DNA from: Dallia pectoralis
Taxonomy: Eukaryota > Chordata > Actinopteri > Esociformes > Umbridae
Length of the DNA: 64,000 nucleotides
NCBI GenBank assembly: GCA_029465975.1
Contig: CM055736.1
Span: 12,273,205-12,337,204, forward strand
Direction of reading: 5' to 3'
The translations under genes were made by a program, and so were the position numbers. Within the stretch, counting starts at the first letter, position 1; every line of letters begins with the position of its first letter. Below are positions 30,486 to 43,935 of the stretch, piece after piece. The notes beneath the pieces are model-generated. The model saw only the letters and a program-made list of their open reading frames with translations. It ran no database searches and was not told the origin of the DNA.

Positions 30486-33400
30486 GGAGTTTGATGAAGA
30501 TGTGGTATTTGAGGTGTGTATTTGTGCATTTACGGGGGTATCCATTTACGCACAGTGCAGTGTGTCAAGCGTGGAGTAGTTACAGGGTTTTCCCCAAAAA
30601 CATATTACAGGCTGATATTTGTGTGGCTGCAAAACCTGGGGCAGGATATGCATCTTTTGTTTAGCTAGTCTATTAGCATCGCAATAGGCAACGTTCCCCT
30701 GCAATACTTTGAATCAAGGCAAAATTGGCCCGTGTAGCACTGACATACCCACCAATCCGCCAAGAAGCATTTCTGATTATGTCGCTGTGTGTGTGTTACA
30801 GTTTCATTATCAATAATAGCTGGGCTGCGGAGGGAGAGTCTCTTCTGTTGGTGCTTCATGCGACATTGTAGCCAGTATTGGAAACGTCATCAACTGTCAA
30901 ATGTGTCCACATGTGCTCCGATACGGTCCGCTCATCACGTCATGGATGGATGGTGGTGTGCAAGATCCTGGTAGTTGATATGAGTATGGGTGTGTCCATG
31001 AAGGTAGTAAATAACTGGCTTGGGGTTTAGATCACTTTTAGTTCTCCCATTCTAGCAACGAGGAGCCTTTGCAGTTAGATGTGAATTGGACGCATCCCCT
31101 TGGTGACATTCAAGCATGTCACGTTTGGTCTGTCTGCTTTGTAGACACATTGCTATATAGTGTATATGTTACTGGTGGTGTGGATCAGGGGGATGTGACC
31201 GCTATAATATATTGGTGTAATGATGTATCCCTATTGTAGGGAAATTGGTGTGTGATGCATGCAGACACTGACTTGCTCATTCCTGTTGGCGACTGGCTGG
31301 CTATATATCGTGTACTCACACTGCAAGTTAGTCAGTCCCACTTTAATTGGCTCGGGAATCAGGATAGGGCTGAGCTAAAACCCATGATTGTTGCATTGTT
31401 TGTTTACTATAATTCCATCACCAGATTGGATTAACAGATTTTGGACCAGATTACCAGATTTGACTCAAACGAGCAACACAATTTGCCAAAGAACTTGAGG
31501 AGATAAACGTTGATCAAACAAAAGTCTTGAGTTAGGCTGGCTACAACACACGAAGTAAGTCAAATATATTAAGTATAACATGCACAGAAATAATTATTAT
31601 TTACCATTATTGTCCTAAGGCACCATGTCATGTCATTGAATCTACAAGACTTAAACTGAGAATAAAGCCAACCTCCTCTTTACCAACCAACACTAAACTA
31701 CGAGGAATATTTCTTCTCCCTTTACAACCACAGATTAATCTTTTCGGTCTGCTGCAATACAAACACTAAACCAATAGCACACAAAATGTACTGTTGTGAT
31801 AGAGAATTTGTACCTAATAATTCACATTTCATGTTAAGTCTTTGTTTACAATATACATCTTGTGCGCCCAGCGTGGTCGCAAAGGCAATCAATAAGCAAA
31901 ATGGCTTGCACAGCTGCTTTCTGCTGAAAACATCTTTTGTCACAGATATTTTTAAACCATGAACAATCAAGTATTTTTACTGTATTGTTCAATTTGATCC
32001 TGACTTGTTAAATGCTGTCGTCTATTTTTAATTTACAATTGTAAATGTTGTCTATCAAAACATTTATAAATGGTTATAAATGAAACCACTGTCATTATTT
32101 TTAGGCATTAAGTGCCACGATGCTGTGGTCTAGTGACTAGTCATATATTTAATTGGAAGTGTAAATTCAGCAGGGGAAAAACAAGAAGAACTTTGCTTAT
32201 TACTCTAATAACCTTTAATACAATAATACCCATTAGTACTCTAATACCCTTTATTACCCTTTAATACTCTAATACCCTCTCAGATTATTGTTCCGACCCG
32301 TCCCTGTAATCCTCACTGCAGGTTCTGATCAGCTTCCACATCTGACTGGACATGATAACTGTATAAAATCCACACATGAGGATTTCAAAATATATTTATC
32401 TCCCGTCCACTCTTTTTCGACACATGCATGTGGAAAGTAAAGTGCGCACGAGGTGAGGCGAATCAGGCGATGTGGATGAGCGGTGCTCATTATCATACAT
32501 TACAACCAGCTAGATATTCTAAATATATACAATGTCAGCTCTGTCTAATATCTACAATAAAATACTTTAGCTGACAAAATGTATTGTAGCCTACTATTGC
32601 AAAGCTTTGTTGTGAAAGAATTACAAAAACAAAACTTCTGAATGCTGAATTAAAATTCAAATACCACGAATACCAGCCAAACCAGTAAATGCATCAAGGA
32701 GGGGTTGAGATGACGTGTCACCTTTTTGTTTTAATTTCCCAAAACTACATATGATCACGGGTGTCCTAGCAACTTGCAGGTCCTGGTGGGTCATAAATCA
32801 TCTCCGAATATCCTGCATATTAGATATCTGGACTTGAACAGAGTAATTAGATAAATGGAAACAAAATACAATATTTGTCTCTCTTTCCCTGTCACTCACA
32901 AACTCTGTTTTTTTCTCCTCCAAACTCATTCCAGAACTCTCCACTCTTTCACTACCTGCAGGATCTAGGACATACAGACTTTGAGGCATGTCCCGCTGTG
33001 TCTCAGGAGGAAGAGTGTGGAGGAGGAGATGGAGACAGCCCTCCCAAACCCACAGTATGTGGCCCTACTCCTCCCAACACACACACACACACACACACAC
33101 ACCACGCCATCACTGCTACCATATGGTGTGTGGTTGCCTGACCAACAGACTGTATAGTCATGCAGGCGGACGGAAAGTAATTACATCTGTTATTGATTTC
33201 AAACAATGAAATGTATCCCACAGACACACGGACGCAGACACTCCCAGACACACACACACACACAGTCATTCACACTCATGCACAGGTGGCAGAGAGACAG
33301 GACAGTGAATATGGACGGAAGAGAGCAACAATATATGAACAGGGTATGCATGTCTGCCTATGTATTCCCTATGAAGGACACATAGTTGTCCTCTGCTCCA

Positions 33401-36400
33401 GCAATATGCTCTGATCTGATTTTTTCATTAGTGCTGAGGGGTGTTCCAGTTGGGGGGGTGCTGAGGGGTGTTCCAGTTAGTGGGGTGCAGAGACCGTCAG
33501 TCCCCTCTTCATGTCTTCTTATATCCACCCCCCTCTCTGTGATTAAGTGGGGCTAAATTGAATTACTGATGTCTGGGACAGGTTCAGCACTGCTAACATC
33601 ATCTTGTTGTATGCTACTGTGTACTCCATGTGTGTATCTGGCTTGTGTGTAATGTGCACATGTTTATGTCTCTGTGTGTCGAGAGAAGCTTGTGACCAGT
33701 TCACAGTGCCTGCACACTCGTAGCTTTTAACAACTCGTAGCTTGTATCAACTCGTAGCTTGTAACAACTCTCTTGTAGCTTGTAACAACTCGTAGCTTGT
33801 AACAACTCTCTCGTAGTTTGTGAAAACTCTCTCGTAGTTTGTAAAAACTCTCTCGTAGCTTATAACAACTCTTATAAAATTAATACAATATCAATTTAAA
33901 CATCACTAAAACAAAGTTTCAAACATCTTAAATGCCCCTCCCCTGTTCTGGCCTACCTGTTGCTCTTCAGGGTATTGGGTGACGGCTAGTTGTGGTCATG
34001 TGACTCGTTAGTGGACTCCTTTTCTTTCAGGAACAGGAAATGATGTCACACTAGCCTCTTCCAGGAACTTTCCGTCCATCTGTGTCATGCTTCCTCTCTG
34101 AGAGCCTGTTATTCTGCGAACATTTGGGAATGTTGCATATGAGACGGGAAAGCCGGGGATCGTCCTTCTGTGTCCAACTTCCTTCTGCCAGATAGACTCG
34201 CATCAAGGCCAAACACAACCAACCACACTGTCTGTGTGTATAGTATGAAAAAAGTTAGAGGCAGTTTTGCCAAAAATACAAATTTCTTAGCATAAAGACT
34301 TGAATTCTACCAGAGGTGTTCCTATATGGTTTTAGTAATTGCATTCACTATTGTTAGGGTTCATGCAAATGATTGATAGCAATTTCATAAAAAAAGTAAA
34401 AGTAAATTTGTATCAAGGGCAAAATTACTAATTATTATGTACTACCAAAGTACTACATACTAAACATACACTGCTCCTGTTTCACACAGACCGGTCACAC
34501 AGGACATTGGCTGGAATAATGCCTGTCTGTCTGTGGACTAGTTGAGGGTTATCAGAGTCATTTGGATAAGTCCTAGTAAGGGATATCAGAGTCATTTGGA
34601 TAAGTCCTAGTAAGGGTTATCAGAGTCATTTGGATAAGTCCTAGGAAGGGTTGACAGTCATTTGGATAAGTCCTAGGAAGGGTTGACAGTCATTTGGATA
34701 AGTCCTAGTAAGGGTTGACAGTCATTTGGATAAGTCCTAGGAAGGGTTAACAGTCATTTGGATAAGTCCTAGTAAGGGTTGACAGTCATTTGGATAAGTC
34801 CTAGGAAGGGTTAACAGTCATTTGGATAAGTCCTAGGAAGGGTTGACAGTCATTTGGATAAGTCCTAGTAAGGATCATCAGAGTCATTTGGATAAGTCCT
34901 AGGAAGGGTTGACAGTCATTTGGATAAGTCCTAGTATGGCTGGACAGAGTCATTTGGACATGTATATTGCAGTTTTGCATTTGTTACACAATTTGTACAA
35001 GGAACACAAACTCAAGGGACGGACAAGGACAGTCAAAGTTTACTATCAATTAAAAATGTTACGTCCTGCCTCTTCTCCTTCAAGTCGTGATGCAGAGATG
35101 TCGAGAAAATATCAAGCATTAAGAAAAACCTTACTGCAGTATGGCATGCGATTTAGTACGCTTTCACAGTCTCATCCGCTCCTGCTTTCTTTTCTTTCTC
35201 GAAGTCTCTCACAGACACATGTCTTTACAGGAGTTTCTTTTCATTATCTAACTCTTACACGGCAGAAAGGGAGCAAGCACAAAGACCTGGGAATGTTCGC
35301 TGAAGCCGGAGGAATACTAAAGAGCAGGAGCATGACTGAGAACGGAGGAATGACTAGGCAGCCAGCGATGTTTCTATGGTTGTGTGTGTGTGTGTGTGTG
35401 TGTGCGCGCCACTGTGTTTGCATTCCCCTGCCCGTGTATATGTGTGTATTCTGTGTGGTCCATCTCTGTCTCCTGTCTTCGTGTTTGGATAGGGTGATAT
35501 CTGAGAGGGAGTAGTAGCGAATGAAAACGACCACATTCGCCTTGATGGAGTCATTGTGTGCCATCCTCTCATAACAAACAAACAGACACACACAGACACA
35601 CACACACAACCGCACTACACTGGGCGGTATAGTTTAGTGGCTGGTTTTGTTGTTGTTGTTGCTGCTGCTGCTTGTGATTGGTCAATGTATAATTAGCATC
35701 AGCATTGCACCTCGTACTCAGATCCATAATCAATGTGCCACTGTTCTGCTGGCCACACAGCTTCCCAACACCAGAAAAGGCTACAGAAAAAGGTCATTTG
35801 GTGAAGGGCGATTTTTTTTTTTTTTCTGTAAATGGAGCTGTTCTCTGGTCAATTTAGCATTTTCCACAGTAATGGAGAGTTTGCAATGAAGGTTTACATT
35901 CTGAGATGTAGGTAAGTAATAGAAAACACAGTAAAAAAAACAAACAGAATATACACAGAAAATAAGGTATTATCATCTCACTACACTCACTAGGTGTTTT
36001 TATTTGCTAATTGTTCACTTTATTATGGCAAATAAGTAGCATCAGGATTACTTATAGACTATGTAAATAGCATCAGGATTACTTATAGACTATGTAAATA
36101 GCATCAGAATTACTTATAGGCTATGTAAATAGCATCGGAATTACTTATAGACTATGTAAATAGCATCAGAATTACTTATAGACTATGTAAATAGCATCAG
36201 GATTACTTATAGACTATGTAAATAGCATCAGGATTACTTATAGACTATGTAAATAGCATCAGGATTACTTATAGACTATGTAAATAGCATCAGAATTACT
36301 TATAGACTGTGTAAATAGCATCAGGATTACTTATAGACTATGTAAATAGCATCGGGATTACTTATAGACTATGTAAATAGTAAATAGCACTATAATTTAT

Positions 36401-36546
36401 TTGGAATGCTCATAAATACTGTTGCCTGATGACTAAAATATTCTTCTGTTTAGTTTGTGTTTGTTTACACTGACTCTCCTCTCGGAGCCTGGGGGAGTCA
36501 AGGATGTTTGTATGTGTAGGAGTGTGGGAGGGAGGGCGTAACAGAA

Positions 36547-36583
<37 letters not shown>

Positions 36584-39500
36584 GTTATTTATATTCTAAA
36601 TTATATAAATGATTTGGTTGATTATCCAATCTCACTTCCTCTTTCCTGTGATTGGCAGAGAGGACGCCTGTGGCAATTGGCTGACGCAGTGTGGAGGTGG
36701 AGCCCCTCCCACCAGGCCTCGTCCACCCATAAGCTGGAGCAGCAGCTGGTAAGAGTCTCTATGGTGACCATAAGTTTAACAGTAGGACCCACAGTGACTT
36801 CATCCCGTTGACCTCTCTCTCCGTCATGTGCAGGACCGCGTGTTCGGCCAGTACGTGACCCGGTGTATCCTCGACCAGGATGTTTTGCTTCAGGAGGATG
36901 TGGAGCTGATCGAGCTGTTAGACCCCAGCCTACTCGCCTTGGGCCGTTCTCCTTCCGTCTCCCGCGGCCATGACAACACACTTCCCTGCCCACGTCTCCT
37001 GGCTTCACCATCACAGTGGTACGTCGTAAAACACCCACGCACATACACACGCAAAACACACCCAGCAGGCGATAACGTCCGATTGACCTTCCCCTCTACC
37101 CTCAGGGACGTGGCAGTCCTGGTTGGCCTGGCTGCCGTCCTGCTGGGTCTGTCCTCCCTCTCTGACGGGGCCTGGTCCCTGGTCGTGGTTCCCTGGTGTG
37201 TCGCAGTTATGGGCTGGGTGGGCGCGCGAGGGGCGGGGCTCTGGAGAAAGGGGCGGATGCAGAGGGCGGCACATGCCCGGGCCACAGAGCTGCAGACTGC
37301 GGTGCTGAACAGCAAGGCCCTGACCAGTTTGGCTCGCAAGTCCCTGAGACTGGTTCAGGAGACCGAGGTCATCTCTAGAGGGTTCACCCTGTAAGTGGAC
37401 GACGTTATATACTATATCTGCCTGTCTGTTTGTCCGTGCATATCTGTCTATTGCATTCCTGTTAGTGTGCCTGCTCACCCACTCACATATGCGTCTGGGT
37501 CTTCCTATGAATAAAGGGCCAATGTGTGACATCAGGATCAAATTAGGAAATGTTTTTCTATTTTGTTCTATATGATTGTCTTGCAGCCCGCATGTGTAAA
37601 TCCACAAAGCAAAGACCAAGGTCTTAAATGAGCAGTGAGCATTCAACATGTTCCAGGAGAAATTCAGATGCACAATGCGTGTATTCTGTCTTCTCTAGAA
37701 GCCAGCTCTGTTTGGGCTTGAACTTTACTTGGCAATCAAATGTAGCCGTACTAAACCTTCCAGAACAAATAATTTGATAACAGCAATGATAATAGGAGAA
37801 AATCATTGTCAGCAAGAAAAATCACTAACGACAATAATGACTCACTCAACTACTGCTGCTGTCAAAATGCTTCCCATGGCCTTATCTTGGATAGAGGAGT
37901 GAAGAGTTGGTCACCTCGTTTAAATGGGGCATTAATGAAATGGAAGAAACATATTCAGCATCAAAGTTGCAGTTGTTGAAAGACTCACCTACCTGTGGAG
38001 AATCTGGGAGAGATTGTTGGTGATGACGTGGACGGATCAACACACCCACAGCACAGTATCAGCACCGTATCAGCAACACCATATCACCACCGTATCACCA
38101 CCACCGTATCAGCTCCACCGTATCAGCACCACAGTATCAGCACCACAGTATCAGCACCACAGTATCAGCACCACCGTATCAGCACCACCGTATCAGCTCC
38201 ACCGTATCAGCTCCACAGTATCAGCACCACAGTATCAGCACCACCGTATCAGCACCACCGTATCAGCACCACCGTATCAGCACCACCGTATCAGCTCCAC
38301 CGTATCAGCACCACAGTATCAGCACCACAGTATCAGCACCACCGTATCAGCACCACCGTATCAGCTCCATCGTATCAGCAACACATGGAGCAGAGAGGAA
38401 AAGCATTATGGTGTCAACAGCAAATGTTTCATTTATGGTGTTAAATTTAGTCTTTATGTTATTAGAATTGGATTTTGCAATGCAAGAAATGCTCACTGGT
38501 ACCATAATTCATAGAAAGACTCATCTTAATCTCAGATTAAGTTTAGGTTTAGTTTAGCATCTTAGCCATTTCCTCTGTTTTACTATCGAGTAATGTTGTT
38601 GCTTAGTTATCTTTGTCATTGTAATTGTCTTTGTCTGTTGTCATCATGTTTATTTTGCAATATAGTTTTGTGTGTTCGTTTGTAAGTGTTTCATCCTGTT
38701 ATGTATTAGACTGTCATAGCCATATCGTGTTCCTAGCATGTCATGTTTTGTATTAGTTTGTCATAGCCATATCGTGTTCCTAGCATGTCATGTTTTGTAT
38801 TAGTATGTCATGGCCATATCGTGTTGCTAGCATGTCCTGTTGTGTGTTGCGTGTGCTGCCCTGCTTCTCTGGGACGTCTGCACAGTTGTATCACATTTCA
38901 CTTCTCAAGTCTGCTCGACAGGGTGAGTGGTGTGGCCAACTCCTTTAGCAGGGCGGGACAAGGCGCGGGGCCACAAGGGCAGCAGCTGATTGGCCTACGG
39001 AAGACGGTTTACCGTGTACTCCGTTTGGCCTTCAGAGCCTCACGCCGTGCCACCTGCCACATGCTCAAAGCATATCCTTCACCTGGAGAGAGAGAGAGAG
39101 GCAATGGCTGTTCTGGAAATTTGGCCTAACACAATAGATAATTGTTTTCAGTTAGCCTATTTCTCACTTGTTGTTATCATTGAGTCAGGGGATTATGTGT
39201 TAGGATATATTCTCTGTTATGACGTTTTAGGTAATTGACACCTTAACAGCAACCCACATTCCCCTTGAACTCTGAGATGGACAACGTGACCAACTATGTG
39301 TCGGCGGTGCCACTGAAGGAGCTGGGTCTGGGCCTGGGAGCAGAGCATCTAAATGATGAGGAGGTCCAGGAGCTCACTGATGACTACAGTCTCCCTGCCC
39401 TCAAGGTGAGTTGGTGGTTCCTCCTGCGTTTACTGAGCATCACCAGGTAGATGCCATGAAGCAAGGATTGTCTTGTAAAAGGTGTTTGGTTAGGAGTCCA

Positions 39501-42500
39501 GCTTTGTTTGGAGTCCAGCTTTGTTTGGAGTCCAGCTTTGTTTGGAGTCCAGTTTTGTTTGGAGTCCAGTTTTGTTTGGAGTCCAGTTTTGTTTGGGGTC
39601 CAGTTTTGTTTGGGGTCCAGCTTTGTTTGGGGTCCAGCTTTGTTTGGGGTCCAGCTTTGTTTGGGGTCCAGCTTGGTTTGGGATCCAGCTTGGTTTGGGG
39701 TCCAGCTTGGTTTGGAGTCCAGCTTGGTTTGGATTCCAGCTTGGTTTGGAGTCCAGCTTGGTTTGCGGTCCAGCTTTGTTTGGGGTCCAGCTTTGTTTGG
39801 AGTCCATATTTGTTTGGGGTCCAGCTTTGTTTGGGGTCCAGCTTTATTTTAAGGGCATATTGTCAAAGCTAAGCTGTTAGCTTCTCTTTTTGACCATGTG
39901 GAATTGTCTTCCTCCAGGTGTTGTTCCAGCTTTGGGTGGGGCAGAGCTCAGAATGTTTCCGCCGCATGGCCTTGCTGCTTTCGCCACAGCGACTGGAAGA
40001 GCCCGGGCAAGACCCAGTCAAAGATGGAACCCCTACCCTGCCCATACACTGCTCTGTTGCCGTGGTGACACAGCCCCTTTACAGTGTCCTGTCAGGTTGC
40101 CTTGGTGACCTGCAGCGGAGCTACGAGTTCCACCGCTACTTTGAGACCCAACACCGGACCCAGGGCTCGGACAAAGTGGGACGTGCCCGACAGAAATGCA
40201 GAGAGCTCAACACTCTGCACACTTCTGTCCGCAGCCTGCAGCTGCACCTCAAGGCTCTACTCAACGAGTGAGTTGGTTGCCCCTGTATCTCCGCTCAACC
40301 TCCAAACATCTTCCCCCCATAACCCTTAACACAATGTCACCATTATCCACTGATTCAGCCTCCGTTTGACCGATTGGGCATAACAGTTCCTACTCACTTC
40401 CTGTCCTCCTCCTGTCCCCTCCTGTCCTCATCCGTGTGCATCTCCTCCTGCCACTAGGATAATTATCCTGGAGGACGACCTGGAGAAATTGATGGTGACC
40501 AGAGAAGCGGTGGAGGTGACCGTGGAGGGCTACCAGGAGCTCCAGGCGCGCCTCAGCCAGCTGCAGCCCCATATGCAGGCCAGTGCAGGCTGCTGGGAGG
40601 ACACTGTGGGCCAGGTGGAGCGCATGTTAAGGAGAGCAAACACCAGCCCAGGTGAGGAGGAAGTGGGGTGGTCTCACACACACAAATACACACACAGTGA
40701 TGGAGGAGGTCAGGATGGACTTGATGATGTCTGTGTAGGTCAGCTGGGCTTCTCCTAAAGTCCAATCTCATTTCCACTGTCTTTAGAGCATTGAGCTCCA
40801 AGTTGTTGGGGTAAATTTTCCCCCTGTAGGCATCAGAGATAAGACCAATGAGGGTGGTGCCATCTGCAAACTTCCAAATTTTGACAGAGTGGTGACTGGA
40901 GGTGCAGTTGTTGGTGTACAGAGATAAGAGAAGATGGGACAGGACACAACCTTTAGGGGGAGCCAGTGCTGATGGTCAGAGGGTCTGACAGGTGTTTCCA
41001 GAACCTCACGTGCTGCCTGTTGGAGAGAAAGTCTGTGATCCATTTACAAGTGGACATGGACACTCATGGTGGAGTGCTTGCCCTGGAGAAGGGCTGGGAT
41101 TATGGTGTTGAAAGCAGAGCTGAAGTCCACGGTAGAGAGGTGACTGGCCCTGATGCTGCTTCTGAACGCTGTATTTCCACAGTCACGGTGGAGACTGCTA
41201 TTTCAGGACTTCCTCCCCCACCCTGCTGTGATATTTGAGTGAGAAAGGAAGTGTCTCCTTCAGATATAGGACAATAACCAGGCATGTGGAGTGGGGAGGG
41301 GTGGCACAGTTGTATATATACTCGCGACATCCAGTACACTGTATAGATATGCGTGTTGCTCTTTAGTGGATAGGCTCCAGACAGATGACTTGGTTCTTGG
41401 TGTGTTCTGCAGTTGACTGTGTGTGCACTTTCCTATGCATATGTGTGTGTATGTTTGGTTTAATCCATCTTCTGTCTTTTAGGATCTCCTGAGAGCCCAG
41501 GGGGTTGTCTACCTCCCGCGCCCAGTGCCCTGCCCTCACCTCCATCCTACACCCTCATCCTGGACAGAGACCCTGTGCCTGAGGAACAAGTACTGAACAA
41601 CACACACACACACTCTGGTCACCCAGTTGTGGATTTCATGTTTGATGAGTGTCTCTCACGTTTGATTTGCCAGGAGCTGGAGGCGTACGTGTCAGACTCT
41701 GAGGATGAGAATGAGTCGGGGGGGTCGGTTGTTGACATGCTGTCTCCTGAGGAGCGAGAGCGTCAGCGGCGGGAGAGGGAGGAGTCTCGCCGGGTTTTGT
41801 CAGAGCTTAAAGCCGTGCTGGGCCTGCGAGCGTCTGACGTGGAGAGGAGGAAGTGGAAACAGCTGCTGTTCAACGACCAAGGTCACTCCAGCTAACCACA
41901 ATGCACCTCTCTGGCATCATCACTATTTTAGCTCTTATTTTTTTATTTGCAGTCATTTAATGATGATGTTTTTTTGTTTTTCATCTTATAGCCGCGGTGA
42001 TGCCTGTCAGAGCTGGGGAAACTTGTTCTTCTGCAGAATCTCAGATGACCACAGACCCGCTGGACACTCTGACTCCTGTGGGCGCAGCTGAACCAGTTGT
42101 CTCTGAGGGAAACCACCTCTCAGAAAGTCTGAATGACAGAGAGGAATTGGAGGAGAAACAGGTCATCACAGAATTCTGCTCCGGCGAAACAGGGGAAAGG
42201 GGTGAAAAGCAGGGAGTGGGGGATTCTGTACCAAATGAGCCAGACGGTGAACAGCTCTGTCAATTTGATTGGCTGCCCGATGAGGGGGTGGGACAGAGCG
42301 AACCCGACCACTTATTGCAGCCCCGGATCCCAGCTGTCACCGTGATGGACAGGTTGACGGAACTCCACGGCTCAGCGGCACTCAATTTTAGCTCCTCCCT
42401 CGCCGCCCAGGTGGCGGCGCGCTCACACACCTTCACAAATATGGAGGAGCAGACGTTTGGGGACAGTGGCGATGAGGAGGAGGACGAGGAGGAGGGGAAA

Positions 42501-42575
42501 TGTTTGCTGCTTGACGATCATACATCTGAAGAGCTAGGTCCTAAACCCGACTCCTTTGCTAAGCTCAAAACATAA
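30478..42575 (+). CDS. vezt: VEZT, vezatin, adherens-junction transmembrane protein
   Basis: Twelve coding exons: 30478-30513, 32935-33054, 36659-36748, 36834-37018, 37106-37390, 38922-39071, 39258-39405, 39918-40267, 40458-40651, 41483-41589, 41674-41881, 41992-42575. Joined they give 818 aa (human about 779). Diagnostic stretches are MTEEFDEDVVFENSPLF, LLQEDVELIELLDPS, LVQETEVISRGFTL, PLNSEMDNVTNY, ELGLGLGAEHL, SLPALKVLFQLW and SFVAAR-type C-terminus AAQVAARSHTFTNMEEQTFG. Two hydrophobic segments lie at about residues 146-162 and 168-185. A charged, probably coiled region (about 570-600) and an acidic tail follow. By family, vezatin links myosin VIIA and cadherin-catenin complexes at cell junctions and in hair cells. 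All introns are GT-AG except intron 6, which fits a U12-type AT-AC intron. Intron 9 holds a dead LINE piece. Confidence 0.95.
33718..33875. repeat. Irregular minisatellite in VEZT intron 2
   Basis: About eight imperfect copies around CTCGTAGCTTGTAACAACT, lengths varying by inserted CTCT. Confidence 0.8.
34548..34946. repeat. 32-bp minisatellite in VEZT intron 2
   Basis: About 12 copies of a 32-bp unit containing GTCATTTGGATAAGTCCTAG. Variants are (AGGAAGGGTTGACA, TAAGGGTTATCA). Confidence 0.95.
36035..36385. repeat. 31-bp minisatellite in VEZT intron 2
   Basis: About 11 copies of a 31-bp unit containing ATTACTTATAGACTATGTAA, each with a TAGCATCAG start. Confidence 0.95.
36549..36580. repeat. 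CA microsatellite
   Basis: About 16 CA units, 80 bp before VEZT exon 3. Confidence 0.9.
38050..38385. repeat. 14-bp minisatellite in VEZT intron 5
   Basis: About 24 copies of ATCAGCACCACCGT with CAGT and CTCC variants. Confidence 0.95.
38705..38840. repeat. 47-bp tandem repeat in VEZT intron 5
   Basis: Three copies starting GTCATAGCCATATCGTGTTC and containing CTAGCATGTCATG; the third is partly diverged. It ends about 80 bp before exon 6. Confidence 0.85.
39072..39257 (+). other. vezt: Predicted U12-type AT-AC intron (VEZT intron 6)
   Basis: The intron starts ATATCCTT, the U12 AT-AC donor consensus, and ends CCCAC. A CCTTAAC branch-site match lies at 39241-39247, its second A 11 nt before the last base, within the usual U12 distance. 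No GT donor keeps the frame here. With this intron the exons join GC + A (Ala), reading HMLKAFPLNSEMDNVTNY, which follows vezatin closely. The intron is 186 bp. Confidence 0.85.
39490..39850. repeat. 17-bp minisatellite in VEZT intron 7
   Basis: About 21 copies of GGAGTCCAGCTTTGTTT, with GGGGTCC and CTTGG variants grouped in blocks. Confidence 0.95.
40740..41140 (-). mobile_element. Dead non-LTR retrotransposon (reverse transcriptase fragment)
   Basis: On the minus strand, in shifting frames, it encodes VDFSSAFNTIIPALL, then ITDFLSNRQHVRFW, then KFADGTTLIGLISD and NNLELNALKTVEM. These are the ordered motifs of a fish LINE reverse transcriptase. A frame break and a stop (TAA after HVHL) show it is inactive, and the catalytic FADD motif reads FADG. 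The clade (L2- or Rex-like) is uncertain. It sits antisense in VEZT intron 9. Confidence 0.75.
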
Positions 42576-42965
42576 AATGCTGAACGACAGCCGGGTTTCT
42601 GTATTTATGTCTGCTCCTACTTCTGGGATATTTATTGTGGCTGTCATTTGGCTGGATGAGTGTCTGGCGTTTATCCACTGTTGTGCGTGCGAGTTTTAGG
42701 GAGAGAGTTCTTCCACTGTTTCTGTCTTTCACCCAACCCGTCCGTAATCTACCCACAACAATCACCCCCCCCCAGGCTGCTGCTCTCCTGTACTACTCAG
42801 GTACCAGAACGACAACATAAACTCTGACCTCACGTCTCCTTTGGAATTGTTCAACCGTCCAGACAGATTCAAAGATCCCCTGTAGCTGTTAAAGGTTTCT
42901 CTGAAAGACTGATTATTGTCGAATACGTCTTCTTAAATTATTGGCCTGTACCATGAAAGTCTTGC

Positions 42966-42971
42966 ATTAAA
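42966..42971 (+). terminator. Possible poly(A) signal for VEZT
   Basis: ATTAAA, the commonest variant signal, lies about 390 bp past the VEZT stop. No better signal occurs before it; AATAAA near 44427 is the alternative. Confidence 0.35.
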
Positions 42972-43814
42972 AGAAGCCTGAATAGCTAAGGATTCTTTTG
43001 TGTTCCCGCTTCACTATATCAGTCCTCCATTGTAAAGCACTGTGGGTAAAGAACCCACAGGGCCGAAAGGAAGATTATCTTCTGCATACACCAGGGCTTC
43101 CCAAGCCTTGTTCCTGAAAATGTTTCATCCTATAGGTTCTTTCCAACCACAGTAGACACAGCAGATTGCAAATATCAGCTTGATGAAAAGCGTATTCAGG
43201 TCGTTCACAACTATTGTTGGAGAGAACCTACCGGATTATATATTTCTAGTAACTGGGCTGGGCAGCCCTGACGCACACAAACACAAACAAACAGTATACA
43301 CACACACACATACTCTCCATGCTGTTAAAGGTGAGGGCAATTTTAATGTCACTGTCATTTCATACCTGCCTCACTGTGTCTGCACACTCCCTGCCTCACT
43401 GTGTAAAGATATGTTGGCTGAAACACCCATCACTCATCCCACAGCAACCATTATACAGAACATAGAGGGTAAGGTTGGACATTGCGTCGACCTGGTCAAA
43501 TGTATTTCTAGGTTACTCCTTTCTGTTGTTTATCCAATTGTTTTTTAATTATGGGCAGGCCAAAGAAAGCCAAACAGTGTGCTTATTTCAATCATCTTCC
43601 TCTCATGCCTATCTGATCCATCTCCAGTGATTCTTCAGCGGAGATGTGCAATGGCAGGATGACTATGGCTGTTGACGTAGAGTTTGTACTTGGTCATCAA
43701 TACCTGATGTAACTTAGCTACTACTGGTATACTACATGATTACTCTTCCATGGGTGTTTTTGTGTTATATAAAACAAGGAAAACATCAAGTTTCTCAAAT
43801 GGGACTAAAGCATG

Positions 43815-43935
43815 GTTTAAGGCAGTGGTGCCCAACCAGGGGACTAAGTACTTGAAGAAACTCATGGGACCAAAGGTCTACTTGTTTAATGCACATTAGG
43901 GGGTACCACGACCAGGTCACAATTCAGAGTGGTTT
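43815..43935 (+). mobile_element. hAT-like terminal fragment
   Basis: It begins GGCAGTGGTGCCCAACCAGG and continues with ACTCATGGGACCAAAGG and GGGGGTACCACGACCAGG, resembling the common fish hAT end CAGTGGTTCCCAACC (from memory). No matching right end was found. Confidence 0.45.

Noticed and set aside
39090..39110. GC or GT donors for VEZT exon 6 (AGAG|GCAATG, GGCT|GTTCTG)
   Set aside because: Both leave the wrong phase for exon 7, whereas the AT-AC pair fits in phase and matches vezatin.
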